Source: an uncultured Pseudoflavonifractor sp. (GTDB lineage Bacteria > Bacillota > Clostridia > Oscillospirales > Oscillospiraceae). Taken from it: a stretch of 64,000 nt of DNA. Location of the stretch: the NCBI RefSeq assembly GCF_944387805.1, contig NZ_CALXGI010000006.1, positions 1 to 64,000 on the forward strand, written 5' to 3'. This document shows positions 33,728 to 41,433 of this stretch, in pieces; position 1 is the first letter of the stretch; the number at the start of each line of letters is the position of its first letter. Both the position numbers and the translations under genes were made by a program. The notes under the pieces are model-generated. The model had not been told where the DNA came from, made no database searches, and saw only the letters and a list, made by a program, of their open reading frames with translations.

Positions 33728-35121
33728 ACCGAACCCCGGATGAACAGCTGATATACGACGCCCTCTCCCAGGTGCACACGCCCTGCTGTGACATTGAGCA
33801 GGGCGTCCGCCTGCGGCTGGCTGCGGACAGCGACCGTCAGCGCCGCGCCCTCCCCCGGCGCACCCTTCTGGTGGCCGCCGCCCTGGCCCTCTTTTTTATT
33901 ATTGGCGCCGCGGCTGCCGGCGTCTCCGGCCTATGGCAGCACTTCTGGCCCGGCGCTGATATTCCCTCCAGTGCTGTTACCTCCCCCGGCGTCAGCCAGA
34001 CCGCCGGAGACTACACTCTCATCCTGGAGGATGTGATGGCCGACGACAGCGGCATCATCCTGCTACTCTCCATCTCCCGTTCGGACGGCGGCCCCATAGA
34101 CCCGAACACCCGGCTCAGCGGCCACGTCATGCACGCCAGCCTTCTGGCCGACGGTCAGTCCTTCGGCGGAGGAGGTATGGACACCCCCGTCCTCTCAGAG
34201 GACGGAACCACGCTCTTCTTCCGCTGTGAGCTGGAGGACCACCGTCTCTCCGCCGGAGTGACCCTGTCCGGCAAGCAGCTCACCTTTACGGCTGACGGCG
34301 TGGTTATTCCTCTCTACTCAGACAACGCCCTGGGCTATCAACCGGAAGAGACCGTATCTCTGGCAGACCTTGGGGAGTTGGATATCCCGGAATACAGCGC
34401 CGGACAGGACGTCGCCGCCCTGGAACAGGTCTCTATCCCTCTGCCGCTGGACGAGGAATTCCCCCAGTACCGGATACTGGGCGCGGCGGTCACCGAAAAC
34501 GGGCTGGGTATCCTTCTCAGCGACGGCACAGCCCAGAGCGGCGAACTGGTATGCAGCGGCGTCCTCCCGGAGGCTCTGATGGACACCAGAACTGGTGAGC
34601 GCTATTCCCTCTTCGGCGGCGACGGCGTCACCCTGTCCGACGGCATCAGAGGCGTACTTTACACCTTCCGTGACTGTCCCCTTACCGCCGCCGACCTACC
34701 TTGGCTGGAGTTGATGGTCTCCTATCAGATGGACAAGGTCCTGTCCGACGCACCCTTCTCTCTCACCTTTACCGCCGACCAGAGCGCAGCTTTGACGCTG
34801 GATATCCAAACCACTGTGGACCTGAACGGCACAGCCCTCCAGCTCACCAGCCTGCGGCTCTCCGCCCTGGATGTCTCCTTTACCGCAGCCAACGGCATCG
34901 GCAACCTGAGCACCCTCTCTGACCAGGACATCGCCCCGGTGCTCACCATGGCGGACGGCAGTCAGGTTGCCACCGTGTGGCAGGGCGGCTCCGGTGCAGC
35001 CAACGGCCCCTCCTCCGCCCACTTCCAGCCCGTAGACAACGACGGAAACCGCATTTTCCCCGACACTGCGGACATCGTCTCCGTCTCCCTGGCCGGACAG
35101 GTCGTCTGGACCGCACCATAA
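33724..35121 (+). CDS. Probable membrane anti-sigma factor or sensor (DUF4179-like)
   Basis: A 465-residue protein with a short cytoplasmic N-terminus (about 1-43, including TPCCDIEQGVRLRL), one transmembrane helix (about 45-67, TLLVAAALALFFIIGAAAAG) and a large outside region of beta-rich sequence resembling DUF4179 and related extracytoplasmic domains. No zinc-binding anti-sigma HxxxCxxC motif is seen. AGGAGG lies seven bases from the ATG at 33724, which overlaps the sigma-factor stop. Position and topology make an anti-sigma role likely; the signal sensed is unknown. Confidence 0.8.
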   Translation: MNRTPDEQLIYDALSQVHTPCCDIEQGVRLRLAADSDRQRRALPRRTLLVAAALALFFIIGAAAAGVSGLWQHFWPGADIPSSAVTSPGVSQTAGDYTLILEDVMADDSGIILLLSISRSDGGPIDPNTRLSGHVMHASLLADGQSFGGGGMDTPVLSEDGTTLFFRCELEDHRLSAGVTLSGKQLTFTADGVVIPLYSDNALGYQPEETVSLADLGELDIPEYSAGQDVAALEQVSIPLPLDEEFPQYRILGAAVTENGLGILLSDGTAQSGELVCSGVLPEALMDTRTGERYSLFGGDGVTLSDGIRGVLYTFRDCPLTAADLPWLELMVSYQMDKVLSDAPFSLTFTADQSAALTLDIQTTVDLNGTALQLTSLRLSALDVSFTAANGIGNLSTLSDQDIAPVLTMADGSQVATVWQGGSGAANGPSSAHFQPVDNDGNRIFPDTADIVSVSLAGQVVWTAP

Positions 35122-35142
35122 CCTTATTTCTCCCCTTTTCAC

Positions 35143-35174
35143 GCCTCTCCCCCCACCGGGAGAGGCTCTTTTTT
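35143..35174 (+). terminator. Intrinsic terminator of the sigma/anti-sigma operon
   Basis: Perfect 9-bp stem GCCTCTCCC/GGGAGAGGC with a six-base loop followed by TCTTTTTT, 21 bases after the anti-sigma stop. Confidence 0.93.
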
Positions 35175-35264
35175 GCTCCGCCGCTCCTTTCGCCCGGTTT
35201 CCCGAAATTTTCTTCCCTTTCCATGGTAGGATTATGGAAGATTCTTCCTGAAAGAAGGGATTTT

Positions 35265-36656
35265 ATGCCTGACACGCTCTGGCACTCTCCCCGCACCTGC
35301 GGAGCCTGGCTGGCGATTCCGTGCGGAGCGGCGGGGGCGGCGCTGCTGATGCTGGCTCTGGTCCGGGTGATGGGGCTGCAATATGCCACCGTACCAGACC
35401 GGTGGCTGATTTTTATGCTGGTGCTCATGCTGGCGGCCTTGTCTCTGGCCCTGCTGGCCCTGGAGAGCTGCGGCTGGCAGCTGTGTCTGCTCTGCCTGCT
35501 GCCGGTGGGGGCGGCCCTCTTCTACCGTGTGCTGTGCCTGGATTACTGCTCCTATGATTATTACGACTTCCTCGGCCCCTGGACGGCCTATTTCCGGAAC
35601 AACGGCGGCTTCGCCGCTCTGAAGGACAGCGTGGGAAACTACAATGTCCCCTATCTCTATTTTCTCGCCGCCCTCTCCTATCTGGACGTGCCCGATTTCT
35701 ACCTGATTAAACTCTTCTCCGTGCTCTTTGATATAGTCCTGGCCTGGGGCGGCTTCCGGCTGTGCCGTCTCTTCTGCCCGGATGACAGCCCCCGCCCTTC
35801 CGTTGCCTTCTGCCTGCTCCTGCTGCTGCCCACGGTGGTGCTCAACGGCGCCTGCTGGTCCCAGTGCGACGCCATCTACGCCGCCCTTCTGCTCCACGCA
35901 CTGGCCTGCGGCCTGGAGAAGCAGGGCGCCGCCTCTCTGGCGCTGGCCGGGCTGGCCTTCTCCGTCAAGCTTCAGACCGTCTTCCTTCTGCCCCTGTGGG
36001 CCGCCCTTTGGTTTACAGGACGGGTTAAAACCAGGCACCTGCCCCTCTTCCCCGCCGCCTTTCTGGCCGCCATCTTCCCGGCACTTCTGGCCGGGAAACC
36101 CCTGCCTGATATTTTAATGGTATATGCAGCGCAGGCAAAGGCCTATTCCGCCCTCACGCTTAACGCCCCCTCGGTCTATGCCCTGTTCCCCGGCGCGGTG
36201 CCTGCGGAGGCCTCTTTTCCGGCCGCGCTGGGCACCGCCGCCGCCGGGCTGCTGGCGGCCGGCGTGCTGCTGGCCCTTTTTCTCAACCGGCGGCGGGTCC
36301 CCCAGCAAGCGCTGCTGGCAGGCGGCGCGGTACTGGCCATCGGGATTCCCTTTCTCCTCCCCCACATGCATGACCGGTACTTTTTTCTGGCAGATGTCCT
36401 CACCTTACTCTGGGCCTGCACCGACAGACGGCGCGTTTTCCTTGCGGCACTGGTCCAGACAGCTTCTCTGGGCGCCTACTACACCTATTTAAAGTTAGAG
36501 CGCGCCTTTCCTATGTCCGTAGGCGCCCTGCTCATGCTCTCCGCACTGCTGGGCGCCGCCTGGGGGCTGTTCCGGTCTCTGGCTTCTCCGGCGGACAGGC
36601 CTCAGAACGCGCAGGAGCGCCCCCGCCTGCACAGCAGACAGAGGCGCGCCGGATGA
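35265..36656 (+). CDS. Polytopic glycosyltransferase, mannosyltransferase-like (GT-C fold)
   Basis: A 463-residue integral membrane protein with about ten or more hydrophobic helices. The first outer loop holds the acidic motif DYCSYDYYDFLGPWTAYF, followed by FAALKDSVGNYNVPYLYFLA, the pattern of GT-C lipid-sugar-dependent transferases related to Gpi18/PIG-V or GT87. A second outer loop has LLPHMHDRYFFLADV, also typical of these families. It probably adds a sugar from a polyprenyl-phosphate donor to a wall polymer or protein; the acceptor is unknown. GAAGGG precedes the ATG. It converges on the DUF3842 gene with only three bases between them. Confidence 0.82.
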   Translation: MPDTLWHSPRTCGAWLAIPCGAAGAALLMLALVRVMGLQYATVPDRWLIFMLVLMLAALSLALLALESCGWQLCLLCLLPVGAALFYRVLCLDYCSYDYYDFLGPWTAYFRNNGGFAALKDSVGNYNVPYLYFLAALSYLDVPDFYLIKLFSVLFDIVLAWGGFRLCRLFCPDDSPRPSVAFCLLLLLPTVVLNGACWSQCDAIYAALLLHALACGLEKQGAASLALAGLAFSVKLQTVFLLPLWAALWFTGRVKTRHLPLFPAAFLAAIFPALLAGKPLPDILMVYAAQAKAYSALTLNAPSVYALFPGAVPAEASFPAALGTAAAGLLAAGVLLALFLNRRRVPQQALLAGGAVLAIGIPFLLPHMHDRYFFLADVLTLLWACTDRRRVFLAALVQTASLGAYYTYLKLERAFPMSVGALLMLSALLGAAWGLFRSLASPADRPQNAQERPRLHSRQRRAG

Positions 36657-36659
36657 GGT

Positions 36660-37094
36660 TCAGTCCTGCGTCAGCCGGTCCAGCTCCTGCCCTGCCAGCT
36701 CCACGGCCCGGTCCAGGTATTGCGCCACTGTGCCGGGCTCCGCCGCCACCCGGATGCGGCAGCGCTCCATGGGGATGAGAATCTTGACCGCTTCACTCTC
36801 CCCGATAGCCAAAGCCATGGCAGGCGTGACCTCCCCCAGCAGGCCGTTGGCGGCCAGCACGGTGACCACCCCCAGAATCATCTGCACCTTTCCTGCGTTG
36901 ACTACGACTGCGTTCTCACCAGTGGCGCCGTCGTCCGCCCCCGCCTTCAGCATGCGGGCAGTGGCTCCGGAATTGGTCCCCAGGGCGCGGATATGAAGCC
37001 AGGGATAGTTCTTCTTCAGCTTCTCCACAAGGCTCTTCCCGATTCCGCCTCCCAGTCCGTCCACTACGGCTACAATAATATTTTCCCGTTTCAA
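36660..37094 (-). CDS. DUF3842-family protein
   Basis: A 144-residue soluble protein conserved in Clostridia, function unknown. It has a glycine-rich N-terminus (IIVAVVDGLGGGIGKSLVEK) and the motifs ALGTNSGATARMLKAGA and NAGKVQMILGVV, suggesting a nucleotide- or cofactor-binding Rossmann-like fold. The likely start is TTG at 37094, with AGGA unusually close before it, so the N-terminus is uncertain by a few residues. Confidence 0.8.
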   Translation of the reverse strand: MKRENIIVAVVDGLGGGIGKSLVEKLKKNYPWLHIRALGTNSGATARMLKAGADDGATGENAVVVNAGKVQMILGVVTVLAANGLLGEVTPAMALAIGESEAVKILIPMERCRIRVAAEPGTVAQYLDRAVELAGQELDRLTQD

Positions 37095-37248
37095 TTCCTA
37101 CCGACTCCATTCGTTATCCATTTTTCGCTCTATCTACGCAATTTTACCCTGTGCTGTGCAAAATTGCAAACAATTTTTACGAAAAAATCCCTTCGTCATT
37201 TTGATTGACATAATAATTCTCCTGGCAGGATTTTCTGCCGGAAAAAGT

Positions 37249-37277
37249 TTGACACGGCGACTACAATGTGTTACAAT
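37249..37277 (+). promoter_or_regulatory. Promoter of the 96-residue protein gene
   Basis: -35 TTGACA (37249-37254), 17-base spacer, -10 TACAAT (37272-37277). Three GTTACA hexamers begin at 37270, 37281 and 37301, spaced about one and two helical turns, the first overlapping the -10 box; they may be binding sites of a repressor or activator. Confidence 0.85.
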
Positions 37278-37317
37278 TTGGTTACAGTTTGATTCTAGTT
37301 GTTACAAGGAGGGCCTC

Positions 37318-37608
37318 ATGGCTGAAGAAAAGATTCCTCTGGTTTATAAAGGTCACCCGCTCCGCCGCAAAGATAATCTGATCTACTACGGCAGCATGGC
37401 GGATAAATACATTATCATGATGCAGATTATGGACACCAAGAAGGTAAAAGACCTGGATGTGGCCACTCGCGTGTCCGTGCAGCTGCAGCTCACCGACCCT
37501 GACCTGAAGAGCCGGGACCGGATGGTAAAGAAGACTGAAAAGGACAGCCTGTACAACGCCATGGATGTGGCTTCCGTCTGGCTGGAGCGCAGCCTCTCCT
37601 CTAAATAA
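37318..37608 (+). CDS. Conserved small protein of unknown function
   Basis: A 96-residue soluble protein, MAEEKIPLVYKGHPLRRKDN onward, with the segment YYGSMADKYIIMMQIMDTKK and a charged C-terminus. I recall similar short proteins in Oscillospiraceae but no assigned function. AAGGAGG lies six bases from the ATG; a longer upstream frame from 37156 runs through the promoter and is rejected. It comes 81 bases before the cell-wall hydrolase and may be co-transcribed with it. Confidence 0.8.
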   Translation: MAEEKIPLVYKGHPLRRKDNLIYYGSMADKYIIMMQIMDTKKVKDLDVATRVSVQLQLTDPDLKSRDRMVKKTEKDSLYNAMDVASVWLERSLSSK

Positions 37609-37689
37609 GAGGCTCCATTACCGCAACTTTACAAAAGAGAAAGCATTTTCGGCGCAAGCCGGACCAAATCTGTATGGAGGATGATACCA

Positions 37690-38601
37690 ATGATACCTGC
37701 CGGAAAGTTCCTGCGCGTCGCAGTTCTCGGCGCCGCCCTCTCCGCTATTACCGTCGCCGGCGCTTCTGCCGCCAGCGTGGGTGTAGGCACTGTTACCGCC
37801 GACGCCCTCCGCCTCCGCGAGAGCGCCAGCACCGACTCCACCATCCTGGCCACCGCTCCCAGCGGCGACACAGTCGTCGTCCTGGCGGACGCGGGCAACG
37901 GCTGGTACAAAGTGGATTACAATTCCATTGAGGGCTATATGTCCGGGGAATATCTGGACGTGCAGGCAACTGCCGATGTGAAGATCGGCTACGGCAAGGT
38001 GAGCACCGGCGGCTCCACGCTGAACATGCGCAGCGGCCCTGCCACCAGCTACAGCCGCGTGGCCACCCTCAGCGACGGCGCTGTGGTGGACATTGTGGGC
38101 ATTGATAACGGCTGGTACAAGGTTACATATAACGGCGCCACCGGCTACGTCAGCAGCGATTACATGATTACCGTAAAGGACTCCGCCGGTTCCCGCGGCG
38201 ACAGCACCGCCGTCTCCTCCAACGCCAGCCTGGGCCAGCAGATTGTCGACTATGCTCAGAACTTCCTGGGCTGCGCCTATGTGTGGGGCGGCAACGGTCC
38301 CTCCTCCTTTGACTGCTCCGGCTTCACCAAGTATGTGTACTCCCATTTCGGCTACACCCTGAACCGCACCGCTACCGACCAGCTGGCAAACGGCGTGGCT
38401 GTAACCAAGGATCAGCTTCAGCCCGGCGATCTGGTGTTCTTCAACAGCGGATACACTTCCAAGCCTGTGTCCCACGTGGGTATCTACATCGGCAACGGCA
38501 AGTTTATCCACGCCTCCACCAACGCCTACATGGTTCAGATTGATGATCTCTCCAGCGGTTACTACTCCCGCGTCTATGTCTACGGCCGCCACATCATCTG
38601 A
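37690..38601 (+). CDS. Secreted SH3b-NlpC/P60 cell-wall hydrolase
   Basis: A 303-residue exported peptidase that cleaves stem peptides of peptidoglycan. It has a signal peptide (about 1-28, LRVAVLGAALSAITVAGASA), two bacterial SH3 domains (about 32-90 and 102-160, each with LxxRxxAST or LNMRSGPATSYS and GWYKV), and a C-terminal NlpC/P60 domain with catalytic C209 in FDCSGFTKYVY, H262 in SHVGIYIGNG and H274. The ATG at 37690 is nine bases from GGAGG, while the earlier ATG at 37681 abuts it. A strong terminator follows. Confidence 0.94.
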   Translation: MIPAGKFLRVAVLGAALSAITVAGASAASVGVGTVTADALRLRESASTDSTILATAPSGDTVVVLADAGNGWYKVDYNSIEGYMSGEYLDVQATADVKIGYGKVSTGGSTLNMRSGPATSYSRVATLSDGAVVDIVGIDNGWYKVTYNGATGYVSSDYMITVKDSAGSRGDSTAVSSNASLGQQIVDYAQNFLGCAYVWGGNGPSSFDCSGFTKYVYSHFGYTLNRTATDQLANGVAVTKDQLQPGDLVFFNSGYTSKPVSHVGIYIGNGKFIHASTNAYMVQIDDLSSGYYSRVYVYGRHII

Positions 38602-38637
38602 GTATCATTTTTGAATCTCCATACATAACAGAAAAAG

Positions 38638-38670
38638 AGCGCCGCTGTCCTTCTTCAGGACAGCGGCGCT
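38638..38670. terminator. Bidirectional terminator between convergent genes
   Basis: Perfect 14-bp stem AGCGCCGCTGTCCT/AGGACAGCGGCGCT, loop TCTTC. TTTTCTCTTT follows on the plus strand and CTTTTTCTG on the minus strand, so it can stop both the hydrolase gene and the minus-strand gene at 38684. Confidence 0.93.
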
Positions 38671-38683
38671 TTTCTCTTTCTTC

Positions 38684-39055
38684 TCAAAGGGTTCCGTCAG
38701 AGTCGTCCCCGCCGCAGCCAGGCTCCTCAGGCGGAATATTGGTGTACACAGGAGGCGTCTCCGTGTCCTCCAGGCTGCCCTCCGCTTTCAGCTCAGCGAT
38801 GCGGCTCTTGTTCTCCTCGATGGTCACCTTGGAGGCAGTGATCTTCTCGCACAGCGCCACATAGGCCGCCTCTGGAGCCATGCCCCGCTCGGCGTAATAG
38901 AGCTTGCCGATCTCGATGTAAGCCTTTTTAATTGCGTCCTCCTCGGCGGAGTTGGCCAGATTCAGCTTGGCAATCTCGGCCAGCTGCCGGGATTTGGCCA
39001 CGCCCGCCCGGCCCAGATCCATCGCTTTATCCTTCAGTTCATCAAAAAATGCCAT
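38684..39055 (-). CDS. Hypothetical helical protein
   Basis: A 123-residue protein, mostly helical (AFFDELKDKAMDLGRAGVAK, then KKAYIEIGKLYYAERG), with a possible coiled coil at about 75-100 and a polar Pro/Asp/Gly tail (IPPEEPGCGGDDSDG). I do not recognise a named family. The ATG at 39055 has GAGGAGG nine bases before it. Upstream is a TTGCGC/TAAAAT promoter at 39129-39157. It is the last gene I assign to the chromosome before the prophage. Confidence 0.78.
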   Translation of the reverse strand: MAFFDELKDKAMDLGRAGVAKSRQLAEIAKLNLANSAEEDAIKKAYIEIGKLYYAERGMAPEAAYVALCEKITASKVTIEENKSRIAELKAEGSLEDTETPPVYTNIPPEEPGCGGDDSDGTL

Positions 39056-39128
39056 AGGAAACAACCTCCTCATGTCTTCCCAACTTCTTCATCCGATTCA
39101 ACAGGACGCTTCTTCGGAATCTGGGTTT

Positions 39129-39157
39129 ATTTTAACCTCTTTTCTTGCCCGGCGCAA
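39129..39157 (-). promoter_or_regulatory. Promoter of the helical protein gene
   Basis: Minus strand -35 TTGCGC (39152-39157), 17-base spacer, -10 TAAAAT (39129-39134). It implies that chromosomal sequence reaches at least 39157. Confidence 0.6.
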
Positions 39158-39306
39158 TAGCCCTCAATATGATTTAAGCCTTTTTTAATGTACTCGTATT
39201 CCTTGCAACCATTTCATTCGATTTTATGGCGTATATTCGCAGGTTTTTAATCAATATATAACTTTTTATGATTCGTTATATTTCACATAAATAATGGATT
39301 AGTAAC
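39158..39306. other. AT-rich junction, candidate prophage attachment region
   Basis: This stretch is clearly AT-rich, with runs such as TTTTTTAATG and AATCAATATATAAC, between GC-rich chromosomal and prophage genes. It has no gene and lies outside the lysis genes, where an att site is expected. Without the other prophage end no core sequence can be named. Confidence 0.5.
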
Positions 39307-39338
39307 AAGGCCCTGCCGGAATGTTCCGGCAGGGCCTT
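39307..39338 (-). terminator. Hairpin after the holin gene
   Basis: Perfect 15-bp stem AAGGCCCTGCCGGAA/TTCCGGCAGGGCCTT with a two-base loop, four bases after the holin stop; it ends the late prophage transcript. The following minus-strand sequence GTTACTAATCC is only weakly T-rich. Confidence 0.8.
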
Positions 39339-39341
39339 GCC

Positions 39342-39848
39342 TTATTTGTTCTTACTCTCTGCCTGGACGGCGCTGTCATCCGCAGGCACCACTTTGTTGC
39401 CGGCCTCATCCACTGCTGTCTTAGCGGCGGCCAGGCCCTTGAGCAGGATGTCCGGCACGTCCACGCCCAGGGCCACCATGTTCTCCACGATGCTGGTCAG
39501 CTCATTGATGATGTAAATGGCCAGCACGAACCAGCCGATGAGCTGGAGGAAGGACAGGTCCAGACCCAGCACGGTGCCCACGTCGATGAACACGCAGGCG
39601 ACGCCGAAGGCCAGGGCGATGAGCACCCAGTAAGACACCTTCTTGAGAATGCCTTTGGCGCCCTTGGCGCTGGACATGGTGCCCGTGGCCCTTGCTTTGA
39701 GAACGCCGTAGACATAGTCCACCACATTGAGCACAAAGAAGAAGGCAAACAGAGGCCAGTGGGTGCCGAAGGCATAGGACAGGCCCGTCAGGACGGCGCC
39801 CCAGATAAGATTGGCCTTGTCCGCAAATGCGGCGAAGATGTTTTCCAT
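39342..39848 (-). CDS. Phage holin
   Basis: A 168-residue membrane protein of the toxin-secretion/phage-lysis holin family, which makes holes that let the lysin reach the wall. Hydrophobic segments are ANLIWGAVLTGLSYAFG, LFAFFFVLNVVDYVYGVLKA, VSYWVLIALAFGVACVFIDV and LSFLQLIGWFVLAIYIINEL, with the motif KGAKGILKKVSYW between them. The ATG at 39848 has AGGAG six bases upstream. It follows the lysin by 10 bases, the standard lysis pair. Confidence 0.9.
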   Translation of the reverse strand: MENIFAAFADKANLIWGAVLTGLSYAFGTHWPLFAFFFVLNVVDYVYGVLKARATGTMSSAKGAKGILKKVSYWVLIALAFGVACVFIDVGTVLGLDLSFLQLIGWFVLAIYIINELTSIVENMVALGVDVPDILLKGLAAAKTAVDEAGNKVVPADDSAVQAESKNK

Positions 39849-39858
39849 ATGTATCTCC

Positions 39859-41433
39859 TCACTTTCCGGCCTTAATGGCCTGGTAGAGCCGCTGGAGCAT
39901 AACCCACACCTCGGCGCGGGTGACATTGTCCAGAGGGCGGCTGCCGTCCGCAATACCCATAGCGGTCACCCAGTTCTGCGCGTCGGTGTACCACTCGGTG
40001 GGCTCCTCCGGCTCCTGGGGTGTCTCACCATACAGGAGCGCCCGGACAGCGGCGCGGAAGTCGTCCATCGTCTTGCCGTGTCTGGGCCACCAGTGCTCCA
40101 CGTCGGCATGGTTGGAGGCGATGCCCGCCCGGTAGCCCTCGGCGTGGCAGAGGATGTCCGTCACAGGGTTGAGCTGGTAGGCGTTGCACAGCTTGGCGCA
40201 CAGGGCCATGGCGCGCTCCCAGGCGGCGGCAAAGTAGTCCTCCGCCTCCTGGGGGTCATAGGCCATAAGAGAGCCCTCCTGGGCCGCTGCCGCCGCCAGG
40301 GTGGCGGGGCCGCAGGAGCCGTCCTGAGTGAGCCCCAGCGCGGCCTGGGCGGCCCGGGTGGCTGTCTCGGTGGCCGGGCCAAAGCTGCCGTCAATCTCCC
40401 CGGAGTACAGGCCCATCCGCTGTAGCTCCTGCTGCCAGCGCTTGACAGCCCAGGCACTCATACCCTCAGCCCCACGGTACAGGGGGACCCACTCCACCGG
40501 CAGCAGGCGGCACTGCTCCGGCTCGCAGACCTCAATGGCAATGTGGGTGTCGTTGGCGGTCCTGCCGCTGGTACCGGTGCCGGCGTGCCAGCCGCGGGCA
40601 CTCCACGGCAGGGTCATCAATGTGTTGCCGTCGTCAATGATGGCGTGGACCGCCGCCGTCGCCTGGGCGTTGTCCCATGCGCTGCGGATCTGGTCGGCCA
40701 TGGCACCGGGGGTGGCGGTGCTGTGTACCATGATACCCTTGGGGGTAATCTTGCGTCCCGCCTTGTAGCAGGCGCTGTCTGTCATAATAGCTTGAGTAAT
40801 CTCATCCACAGGCTTGTCCTCCTTGCCGTCGTCCTCTGCTGTCAGCCAGACACACAGGTAGCTGTCCACCGGACGGGTGGAGTCAATGACCTGCCCGCTG
40901 CCAAAATCGCACTGGGAGCTGCCGCCGCCGTCCAGCATGATGGCCGTCTCAGCTCCCAGGGTGTACAGCTCCTCCCGCAGCGCCTCGGGGGTGGCCGCGT
41001 CCGCCGTGCCGTCGCCGGAGCAGTAGAGGATGAGGTTCTCCCCGTCCAGGGCCATGGCCGTGCGGCCCCTCCGGTCCCCCAGCTCCCCGCCGTAGCTCAG
41101 GGCGTCATGGATGCCCACCATGGGGGTGAGCAGCTCATAGCCGCCGATGTAGCTGGCCCGGTCATCGGCGGGCAGCGCGGTCAGTGCGATATCGCTTCCA
41201 GAGTCCCAGGCGTAGCCCCAGCAGCCCCAGGCTGCTTTTGCCCGCACCACCCCGTCTGCCTTCAGGTGGTGGGTGGGCTTGCCGATGTACTCGAAAAATC
41301 CGGCGTTGCAAATGAGGTCCGGCCCCTCCGCTGCCTTGACCTGCTCCAGGCTCCGGCCCCCGCCGGTGACCAGGGCCATGCGCTTGATGTGTCCGAGTTG
41401 GACACGCTGGATGCACGTGCTTGCGTGTGTCAC
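39859..41433 (-). CDS. Multidomain phage lysin: phosphodiester glycosidase, amidase with nested peptidoglycan-binding domain, SLH-like tail
   Basis: A 524-residue protein. Residues 1-200 resemble the NAGPA-type phosphodiester glycosidase domain (TGGGRSLEQ, NAGFFEYIG, IMLDGGGSSQ, D/G core at 168-173). Residues 228-320 and 390-467 together form an amidase_2 zinc amidase: H237 in GIMVHSTATPG, THIAIEVCE, then LCHAEGYRAGIASNHADVEH. Between these halves (about 325-385) lies a peptidoglycan-binding repeat, LQRMGLYSGEIDGSFGPATE. Residues 480-518 resemble one S-layer homology motif (WVTAMGIADGSRPLDNVTRA). GTG start at 41433 with GGAG upstream. It precedes the holin and is the predicted endolysin; the role of the N-terminal domain is uncertain. 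Confidence 0.86.
   Translation of the reverse strand: MTHASTCIQRVQLGHIKRMALVTGGGRSLEQVKAAEGPDLICNAGFFEYIGKPTHHLKADGVVRAKAAWGCWGYAWDSGSDIALTALPADDRASYIGGYELLTPMVGIHDALSYGGELGDRRGRTAMALDGENLILYCSGDGTADAATPEALREELYTLGAETAIMLDGGGSSQCDFGSGQVIDSTRPVDSYLCVWLTAEDDGKEDKPVDEITQAIMTDSACYKAGRKITPKGIMVHSTATPGAMADQIRSAWDNAQATAAVHAIIDDGNTLMTLPWSARGWHAGTGTSGRTANDTHIAIEVCEPEQCRLLPVEWVPLYRGAEGMSAWAVKRWQQELQRMGLYSGEIDGSFGPATETATRAAQAALGLTQDGSCGPATLAAAAAQEGSLMAYDPQEAEDYFAAAWERAMALCAKLCNAYQLNPVTDILCHAEGYRAGIASNHADVEHWWPRHGKTMDDFRAAVRALLYGETPQEPEEPTEWYTDAQNWVTAMGIADGSRPLDNVTRAEVWVMLQRLYQAIKAGK
41389..41405. repeat. 17-bp prophage palindrome, copy 1
   Basis: GTGTCCGAGTTGGACAC (plus strand), within the first codons of the lysin gene (residues 11-15), 28 bases from its start. 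One of four copies of GTGTCCRANTCGGACAC (minus-strand form), all in the prophage. Confidence 0.8.

Noticed and set aside
37156..37317. N-terminal extension of the 96-residue protein
   Set aside because: It would cover the TTGACA/TACAAT promoter; the ATG at 37318 has a strong ribosome site.
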